Part shown: piece after piece, positions 1 through 5,127 of the stretch
Layout: the number at the start of each line of letters is the position of its first letter
Position numbering within the stretch: the stretch's first letter is position 1
NCBI GenBank assembly: GCA_958354085.1
Contig: CATWUX010000069.1
Span: 1-11,407, forward strand
Reading direction: 5' to 3'
Source of the DNA: an uncultured Oscillospiraceae bacterium
GTDB lineage: Bacteria > Bacillota > Clostridia > Oscillospirales > Acutalibacteraceae
DNA length: 11,407 bases
Notes under the pieces: model-generated
What the model was told of the DNA's origin: nothing
Seen by the model: only the letters and a program-made list of their open reading frames with translations
Databases searched by the model: none
Translations under genes and position numbers: made by a program

Positions 1-2
1 TG

Positions 3-329
3 CAGGAGCTGATGGGAACGGTGCGGGATATGCAGCGCGGCGTGCCCCGAAAGCTGGCGATGCGGGAAATGGCGGAGCGGTGCGACGTCAAGGAGCTGAC
101 TTCGTTCGTGACCGCGCTGATACAGGCGGAGCAGCTGGGCGTGGCGATGAAAAATGTGCTGATCGCGCAGGCGGATCGGCTGCGCGAGGAACGCCGCCAG
201 CGTGTAAAAGAGAAGGCGCTGAAAGCGCCTGTGAAAATCATGCTGCCCACCGTGCTGTTTATTTTTCCGGTCATGTTTATCATTTTGCTGGGGCCGGCGA
301 TGATGAATCTGATGGAGATATTTAAGTAG
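3..329 (+). CDS. tadC: TadC-like type II secretion F-domain protein, C-terminal part
   Basis: Partial gene whose 5' end lies outside the window; the visible 108 residues are read in the frame that ends at the TAG at 327-329. The family (T2SSF domain, TadB/TadC) forms the inner-membrane platform of Tad/Flp pilus assembly. The visible part carries the typical cytoplasmic helical stretch with a QAEQLGVAMKNVL segment, then an LREERRQR basic helix, a KAPVKIMLP turn and a final hydrophobic helix that includes FIFPVMFIILLGPA. This order matches the C-terminal end of TadC. It lies 66 bp upstream of a DUF192 gene, a neighbour that I recall as common next to tad loci in clostridia. TadC rather than TadB is inferred from this C-terminal pattern and context; the other tad genes are not in view. 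Confidence 0.8.
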   Translation, partial: QELMGTVRDMQRGVPRKLAMREMAERCDVKELTSFVTALIQAEQLGVAMKNVLIAQADRLREERRQRVKEKALKAPVKIMLPTVLFIFPVMFIILLGPAMMNLMEIFK

Positions 330-332
330 AAA

Positions 333-367
333 GATAAGCTGCGAAAGGTTTGATCCGGCAGCTTATC
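333..367 (+). repeat. 10-bp inverted repeat after tadC
   Basis: GATAAGCTGC at 333-342 and GCAGCTTATC at 358-367 form a perfect 10-bp stem with a 15-nt loop, four bases after the tadC stop. No T-run follows, so it is not a canonical intrinsic terminator. It could be an mRNA-stabilising or processing hairpin inside the tad operon, or a weak attenuator before the DUF192 gene. Confidence 0.5.
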
Positions 368-395
368 CAAGGATCGAAGCGGGAGAGAAGCCATC

Positions 396-740
396 ATGAA
401 GACCATACAACTGCACTGCGCGGGAAGACCGCCGCTTACCGTATATAACGCGTCACGATACTTTCTGAGGCTGCGCGGGCTGATCGGGCGTACGCTGGAG
501 GGCGTGGACGGCTTGCTGCTCACACCCTGCGCGCAGATTCATACATTTTTTATGCGTTTCCCGATCGATGCGGTATATCTGGACGCGGCGGGGAAGGTAC
601 TGCACATTGACCGCGCCGTGCCGCCGGGGAGAGCCTTGGGAGCGGTCAAGGGAGCGCGGCGTGTGCTGGAACTGCCGGCAAACGAGGCGGCGGCGCGGCG
701 GATAACGCCGGGCGAATTTTGGAAGTGCGGAAAGGATTGA
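396..740 (+). CDS. DUF192 family protein
   Basis: A 114-residue protein of the DUF192 family, small beta-rich domains of unknown biochemical role. Family hallmarks visible are LRGLIGR (residues 26-32), the central HTFFMRFPIDAVYLD segment (49-63; the usual form is FWMKNT-x-IPLDIxFID), and the C-terminal VLELPANEA (90-98). The length fits a single DUF192 domain. Many secreted DUF192 proteins carry a signal peptide; none is seen here, so a cytoplasmic location is inferred. The ATG at 396 follows a GGGAGAGA purine stretch at 381-388. The stop TGA at 738-740 is only 4 bp before the next start, and the next gene's AGGA lies within this gene's last codons, so the two are likely translationally coupled. 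Its place after tadC suggests an accessory part in pilus or surface work, but that is inference. Confidence 0.85.
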   Translation: MKTIQLHCAGRPPLTVYNASRYFLRLRGLIGRTLEGVDGLLLTPCAQIHTFFMRFPIDAVYLDAAGKVLHIDRAVPPGRALGAVKGARRVLELPANEAAARRITPGEFWKCGKD

Positions 741-744
741 GCCT

Positions 745-1512
745 ATGCAAGCGACAGCGGAAAAAACACAGCCGGTACAAACGGGTGGTGCGGCACAACA
801 GGTCGACGGCGTAACACAATTGCGCGAAAGGGTGGATCGCGAAACGCGGTTTCGCCGCGTACTGTATGGATATGAAACGCAGAGCGTGGATGAGAGCATC
901 ACGCAGCTGCGCGGTCTTTTGGCAGGTCAGGAGGAAGAATTCCGCGCAGAACGCGAAGCTCTGATGCGGGAAAACGATAGCCTGCGCCGCGATGCGCAGG
1001 AGCAGAGCCGGCAGCTGCGCAGTGCCGCAGAGCGCAATGTCCGTTATGAAGAGGTGCTCCGGGAACAGGAGGCACAAATCGAAACGGCGCGTGTTCAGGA
1101 GCGGGAAGCAGCCGCTCGGTTGGCCGAATGTCAGGAAACCGTACAGTCGCTGCAGGAGGCGTTGGCGCGCTGCCGAAGCGAGGCGGAGGAGATTGCCGCG
1201 CTGCGTGAAGAGCGCGGTGCTTTGCAGGCTCAATGCCGGACGATACAAGCGGAAGCCGAACAGGCCGAAGAAGCGATGGCGCGCGTGGAAGAGGAAAATC
1301 GCCGCCTGAATGAGCAGCTGGAGCAGGAACGGAAAGAAGTGCGCGAATATCGGTTGAAAATGCTGGAAAATTTAGCGCATATAGAAACGCTGCGCCGCCA
1401 CATGGTCACGCTTCTGGATGAAAAAATGCAGGAAAGCAGCCGCTTGCTGGCCTCCTGGCAGTCGGAGGCCGATGACGCGGCCAGCCGGCTGCGCTATGAT
1501 TTGGGAATATAG
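745..1512 (+). CDS. Coiled-coil protein with DivIVA-like N-terminal motif
   Basis: A 255-residue protein dominated by a Glu/Arg/Gln/Ala-rich coiled coil from about residue 48 to 235. It has no signal peptide or membrane helix, so it is probably cytoplasmic. Residues 36-66 (beginning FRRVLYGYETQSVDE) resemble the DivIVA/GpsB N-terminal pattern, in which an F-x-x-x-xxGY-x-xxxVDxFL motif starts the coiled coil. That suggests a polar or scaffold protein of the DivIVA type. The match is short and made by eye, so the assignment is tentative. It starts 4 bp after the DUF192 stop with AAAGGA at 732-737 as ribosome binding site, and ends directly at a strong hairpin, so it is the last gene of the tadC-containing operon. 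A structural role in positioning the Tad machinery is possible but unproven. A generic coiled-coil protein is the alternative. Confidence 0.75.
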   Translation: MQATAEKTQPVQTGGAAQQVDGVTQLRERVDRETRFRRVLYGYETQSVDESITQLRGLLAGQEEEFRAEREALMRENDSLRRDAQEQSRQLRSAAERNVRYEEVLREQEAQIETARVQEREAAARLAECQETVQSLQEALARCRSEAEEIAALREERGALQAQCRTIQAEAEQAEEAMARVEEENRRLNEQLEQERKEVREYRLKMLENLAHIETLRRHMVTLLDEKMQESSRLLASWQSEADDAASRLRYDLGI

Positions 1513-1565
1513 ATATAAATCAAACGACGGCGCAGTTCAAAACTGCGCCGTCGTTTGATTTATAT
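1513..1565. terminator. Perfect 25-bp hairpin after the tad-linked operon
   Basis: The arms at 1513-1537 and 1541-1565 are perfectly complementary over 25 bp, with a 3-nt CAA loop. The stem begins at the first base after the TAG stop (1510-1512). Its core is GC-rich (ACGACGGCGCAG) and its outer part is AT-rich, giving T-rich 3' sides on both strands, as in a bidirectional intrinsic terminator. Confidence 0.85.
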
Positions 1566-1675
1566 GAAACGCGGTCATGATGCTTGCCGGACGAATCGTC
1601 TCAATAAGATCCGACGTCTTATGGGCTGGAAAGCTGTAAATTATCGATTTTTTTCTTCTATTTCGGCGCGAAATA

Positions 1676-1684
1676 TGGTATACT
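1676..1684 (+). promoter_or_regulatory. Extended -10 promoter for rlmB
   Basis: TGGTATACT at 1676-1684 contains TATACT (1679-1684) with the TGn extension just upstream. The position for a -35 box holds only TTCTAT (1656-1661), a poor match, which fits an extended -10 promoter. Transcription would start near 1691, giving a leader of about 50 nt before the rlmB start at 1740. Confidence 0.55.
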
Positions 1685-1739
1685 GAATTTTGTATATTAT
1701 GCGGCATACAGGAAAAGACGAAATAAGGAGTTTTTCTCT

Positions 1740-2507
1740 ATGAATAGCGAAGAAACCAAACGCCCGGAAGAGGATCTGATTGCCGGACGCAACGCGGTGA
1801 GCGAAGCACTGCGCGCCGGGCGTGCGATTGACCGTGTTTTGTTGGCGCGCGGAGAACGCGCCGGCAGTATCGGGCCGTTGGTGGCGCAATGCCGCGAACG
1901 CGGCATTTTGATCAAGGAAGTGGATGCCCGCAAGCTGGACGCACTGTGCGGCCCGCATCATCAAGGCATTGTGGCGGTCGCCGCCTGTAAGGAATATGCG
2001 ACGCTGGAAGACCTGTTCGCACGCGCGGAGCAAAAGCAGGAACCGCCTTTTTTCATTGTTTGCGATGAACTAGAGGATCCGCACAATCTCGGTGCGATCG
2101 TGCGCACGGCCGAAGCTGCCGGCGCGCACGGCGTGATTATCCCCAAGCGCCGCAGCGCGGGATTGACTTCCGCGGTGTATAAAGCATCGGCGGGCGCAGT
2201 GGAATATCTGCCGGTCGCCCGTGTATCCAACGTGACCGAAACGCTGCGGGAACTGAAAAAGCGCGGCGTCTGGGTGTATGGGCTGGATATGGACGGCGAA
2301 CCGTGGTGCGCCGCCGATCTGAAGGGCGCCGTGGCGCTGGTGGTCGGCTCCGAGGGAAACGGTATCGGCCGGCTGGTGCGCGAGCAGTGCGATTTTGTCC
2401 TCTCGCTCCCCATGCTCGGACAGGTCAATTCGCTCAACGCTTCGGTTGCCTGCGGCATCCTGCTGTACGAGACGGCTCGCCAGCGGCAGGGTATCCGGGC
2501 AAAATAA
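1740..2507 (+). CDS. rlmB: 23S rRNA (guanosine-2'-O-)-methyltransferase RlmB, TrmH/SpoU family
   Basis: A 255-residue SPOUT methyltransferase. RlmB transfers a methyl group from S-adenosylmethionine to the 2'-OH of a conserved guanosine in 23S rRNA (G2251 in E. coli) during ribosome assembly. The N-terminal SpoU substrate-binding domain shows GRNAVSEAL (residues 16-24) and HHQGIVAV (73-80). The trefoil-knot catalytic domain carries motif 1, DELEDPHNLGAIVRTAEAAG (109-128, with N116 and R122), motif 2, VVGSEGNGI (201-209, with E205), and motif 3, LPMLGQVNSLNASVACG (223-239). All key residues are present and the length is usual. The ATG at 1740 has a TAAGGAG site (1724-1730) 9 nt upstream. Related TrmH-family enzymes that modify tRNA or other rRNA sites cannot be fully excluded, but the HQG motif and the domain order favour RlmB. 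Confidence 0.93.
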   Translation: MNSEETKRPEEDLIAGRNAVSEALRAGRAIDRVLLARGERAGSIGPLVAQCRERGILIKEVDARKLDALCGPHHQGIVAVAACKEYATLEDLFARAEQKQEPPFFIVCDELEDPHNLGAIVRTAEAAGAHGVIIPKRRSAGLTSAVYKASAGAVEYLPVARVSNVTETLRELKKRGVWVYGLDMDGEPWCAADLKGAVALVVGSEGNGIGRLVREQCDFVLSLPMLGQVNSLNASVACGILLYETARQRQGIRAK

Positions 2508-2543
2508 GCGACTTTTTACTACAACGAAAGGTGCGGCTCTGGT

Positions 2544-4835
2544 ATGGATAAACAGGATCCGAAATATAATATTGACGATATTCTGGCCGAGGCAATGGCG
2601 CATAAGCGGCAGCGCGCGCAATCGTCGGCCGGGGCCGCGCCGGTACCGAAGGAGCCGGTGAAGACCCCAACAGAGCCGCTTGCGCCCAAACCGAAGATGG
2701 TGCCGTTGGCGCCGCCGAAAACGCCGGCCCAGCCGGTTCCGCTTGCGCCCGTTCCCGCGCCGAAACCGACACCGGTGCAGCCGCCGAAGGAGGATAAGAC
2801 ACCGGAGAAAAAGCCGGTGCAGGCGGAAGCGCGTACGGCGGTTTTCCCGTCCGTCAAGCCGGAGCCGGATGCTCCGGCGCCCGCTGCGGTTTCCACCGAC
2901 GATAGCGAGGAACTGGAGGGGCAAATGGGCTGGGACAGCTTTGTGCCGGAGGAGGATGCTGCCCAGAGCGTAGAACAGCGGCTGCAAAAGGCACGCGAGG
3001 AGAAGGTGCGGCAGTTCCGTTTGAAAGCGGAGGCGCAGGAGGGCTTTAAGCTGTCCGGAGACGATGAGGAGACCAACGACCCGGCGGAAGAACCGGAGGT
3101 TTTTGAGGACAGCGAGATAGACGATTACGATAGCTATGAAGAAACCGATGCGGTGTTCAGCGAACTGCAATACCGCCGCCGGATCGGCTGGCTGCAGCTG
3201 GCGCTGACCGCGGTATTGGAACTGATACTGATTGCTTTTACCCTCATTCATCATCTGGCGGGCTATCTGCCGTTTGATGCGGTCGGGTATGTTCTGATGC
3301 ACCTTTTTGTGCTGGGCGTCATGGCGCTGATGAATCACCGGATCGTCGGCGGGGGACTGGCGCAGCTGGTACGTTTGCAGGCGAATACGGACAGCCCGGC
3401 GGCAGCAGCGGTGCTGCTGGCGTTGCTGCATACGGCGATACAGGTGTTTTATTCGGCGGACTTGGTGGCGGGAAACACCGGCTTGCTGACGGCTGCGGCG
3501 GGTTTCGGGCTGCTGCTCGGTGCGATCAGCCGGCAGTTTTCGCTTTGCCGTGTGTACGACAATTTTCGATTTGTTTCGTATCCGGGGGAGAAATTTGCCG
3601 CCTGCCGCATCGCTGACCGGGAGCAGGCGATTGAGATCGGGCGCCCGGCTGTGGCGATCGGCGATCCGGAAGTGACGTATTTCCGGCGCACCGGATTCCT
3701 CACCCGCTTTTTGGAAAACTCGCATGCGGAGGAATCCGGCGTCCGTGCAATCCGCCGGTATCTGGGGTGTTCGCTGGTATTGTCCGCGGTGTTGGGACTT
3801 ATCTATGGCTTGCTGCATCCCACGCAGATATGGGGAGCGATCACTTTGTTCGTGACGGCTTTTTGCCTGTCTGCGCCGCTGTCGGCAGCGGTTTCGGCGG
3901 ATTTCCCGCTGCATCGTGCCGTTCGGCGCGCCCTGCGCAGCGGCGCGATGCTCGCCGGCTGGACGGCGGTGGATACGTTTGGCGGTATGAATGCGCTGGC
4001 GGTGGACGCGCTGGATCTGTTCCCGAGCGAGAGTGTGATGCTGCACGGTATTAAAACGTTTTCCGGTGCGCGTATCGATGAGGCGATCCTGGACGCAGCC
4101 GCGGTATCCATTCAGGCGGGCGGGCCGCTGTCCAGCGTGTTCCGCCGCATCATTGCGGACAAGGTGGATATTCTGCAAAAAGTGGAAACGCTGGTATATG
4201 AGCAGGATATGGGACTGTCCGGCTGGGTCGGCGGCCGGCGTGTGCTGGTGGGCAACCGCCGTTTGCTGGAAAATCACGGCGTGGATGTGCCCTCCAAGGC
4301 GTATGAAGCAAAATATGCCAAAAACGGACGGCAGCTGGTGTATTTGTCTACGGCAGGCGAGCTGTCGGCCATGTTTGTCATCCGATATGCGGCTGAAGAG
4401 GGCATCTGGGACGCGCTGCACAACCTGCAGAAGGCGGACATCACACTGCTGGTGCATACCTGCGAGCCGAATGTGACCGAAGAACTGATCTGCGATATTT
4501 TTGAGCTGGATCCGTATTACATAGAGGTTCTGCCCGCGCCGGCCGGTCGGCTGTTTGAAAAGCTGACGGCGGAAAAGACCGAGAAGGAAGAGGCGGTGCT
4601 GGCTTCCAACGGGCGTCTGTCCGGCATGGCAACGGCGCTGACCTGTTGCAGACGGTTGCGCACCGCGGCCGTGTTGGCGGTGGTGTTGGTGATTGTTTGC
4701 GGCGGATTGGGACTGGCGCTGGCCGCGGTGACCGGGCTGTATGCCGGGATCTTCCTTCCGCCGCTGTATGTGCTGGGTTATAGCGCGTTATGCACGTTCC
4801 TCTCATTGCTTTTGCCTCTTTTTAAGAGAATTTAA
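2544..4835 (+). CDS. Degenerate P1B-type (metal pump-like) ATPase with disordered N-terminus; probable pseudoenzyme
   Basis: A 763-residue protein. Residues 1-130 are Pro/Ala/Lys-rich and probably disordered; 131-205 are acidic and helical. Then come four hydrophobic helices (about 214-240, 247-264, 288-306, 310-328), a cytoplasmic part (340-400), two helices (407-424, 428-449), a large cytoplasmic part (455-700) and two last helices (706-729, 733-757). This 4-2-2 layout is that of P1B heavy-metal ATPases. The segment after helix 6 (RRALRSGAML) matches the usual lead-in to the phosphorylation site, and 560-640 resembles an N/P domain (GWVGGRRVLVGNRRLL, then an HTCEPNVTEE stretch where TGDN-x-x-TA is expected). 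The signatures are lost: DKTGT appears as DALDLFP (D488), the intramembrane CPC as CLSAP (441-445), GDGxNDAP as ASNGRLSG (687-694), and no TGES is seen. It starts 36 bp after rlmB with AAAGGTG at 2527-2533. The P-type relationship is judged by eye; ATP-driven transport is unlikely. Confidence 0.7.
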   Translation: MDKQDPKYNIDDILAEAMAHKRQRAQSSAGAAPVPKEPVKTPTEPLAPKPKMVPLAPPKTPAQPVPLAPVPAPKPTPVQPPKEDKTPEKKPVQAEARTAVFPSVKPEPDAPAPAAVSTDDSEELEGQMGWDSFVPEEDAAQSVEQRLQKAREEKVRQFRLKAEAQEGFKLSGDDEETNDPAEEPEVFEDSEIDDYDSYEETDAVFSELQYRRRIGWLQLALTAVLELILIAFTLIHHLAGYLPFDAVGYVLMHLFVLGVMALMNHRIVGGGLAQLVRLQANTDSPAAAAVLLALLHTAIQVFYSADLVAGNTGLLTAAAGFGLLLGAISRQFSLCRVYDNFRFVSYPGEKFAACRIADREQAIEIGRPAVAIGDPEVTYFRRTGFLTRFLENSHAEESGVRAIRRYLGCSLVLSAVLGLIYGLLHPTQIWGAITLFVTAFCLSAPLSAAVSADFPLHRAVRRALRSGAMLAGWTAVDTFGGMNALAVDALDLFPSESVMLHGIKTFSGARIDEAILDAAAVSIQAGGPLSSVFRRIIADKVDILQKVETLVYEQDMGLSGWVGGRRVLVGNRRLLENHGVDVPSKAYEAKYAKNGRQLVYLSTAGELSAMFVIRYAAEEGIWDALHNLQKADITLLVHTCEPNVTEELICDIFELDPYYIEVLPAPAGRLFEKLTAEKTEKEEAVLASNGRLSGMATALTCCRRLRTAAVLAVVLVIVCGGLGLALAAVTGLYAGIFLPPLYVLGYSALCTFLSLLLPLFKRI

Positions 4836-4869
4836 GCAGCTGTTTTTCCACAATACAGTTAATATGCAC

Positions 4870-4915
4870 AAAATCACTCGCGTAAACTTGTGTTACCGGG
4901 TGATTTTTTCTTTTT
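4870..4915 (+). terminator. Intrinsic terminator of the rlmB operon
   Basis: An 11-bp stem pairs 4870-4880 (AAAATCACTCG) with 4897-4907 (CGGGTGATTTT), with one T-G wobble. It extends by four more pairs (GTAA/TTAC) past a single bulged C. A run of six T, one C and five T follows (4904-4915). This is a classic rho-independent terminator 34 bp after the stop of the preceding gene. Confidence 0.9.
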
Positions 4916-4928
4916 GATGGATTTGCAG

Positions 4929-4957
4929 TTGAAATCTGAAACGGAATAGGGTATACT
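4929..4957 (+). promoter_or_regulatory. SigA-type promoter for fusA2
   Basis: TTGAAA (4929-4934), a 17-nt spacer, and TATACT (4952-4957) make a near-consensus vegetative promoter just after the previous terminator. The expected start of transcription, near 4964, leaves a leader of about 164 nt before the TTG start at 5128. Confidence 0.8.
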
Positions 4958-4963
4958 TATCAA

Positions 4964-5127
4964 AGAGAGAATGTCCTGTTGAAATGTTTTTGTACATATT
5001 TTCACGCATTCTCTTGCTTTTTGGCGAAAAAAGCGATTCATTCCGGCAATGCCTGCCCAATTGGGCAGAAGACGCCTTTTTCCTCCCGAAGGAACCGGCG
5101 CCGCATATATGAAAGGGGAGTTCACAC
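4964..5127 (+). promoter_or_regulatory. Structured 5' leader of fusA2
   Basis: The leader holds several inverted repeats: AGAGAATG (4966-4973) with CATTCTCT (5007-5014); GCTTTTT (5016-5022) with AAAAAGC (5028-5034), loop GGCGA; the perfect 16-bp palindrome CTGCCCAATTGGGCAG (5053-5068), followed by CGCCTTTTT; and TTCCT/AGGAA around 5080-5094. A 42-codon ORF (4984-5112, ATG to TGA) spans most of it and ends within the fusA2 ribosome binding region. It lacks a clear ribosome binding site of its own. Attenuation or translational control is possible; no known riboswitch class is recognised. Confidence 0.4.

Noticed and set aside
2070..4457. 795-codon minus-strand open frame across rlmB and the membrane protein gene
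   Set aside because: It lies wholly antisense to two well-supported genes, its product is an Arg/His/Gln-rich string without recognisable domains, and such open antisense frames are expected in GC-rich coding DNA.
2544..4835. Functional copper or zinc pump
   Set aside because: The phosphorylation, hinge, actuator and intramembrane metal motifs are all replaced, and no CxxC metal-binding domain is present.
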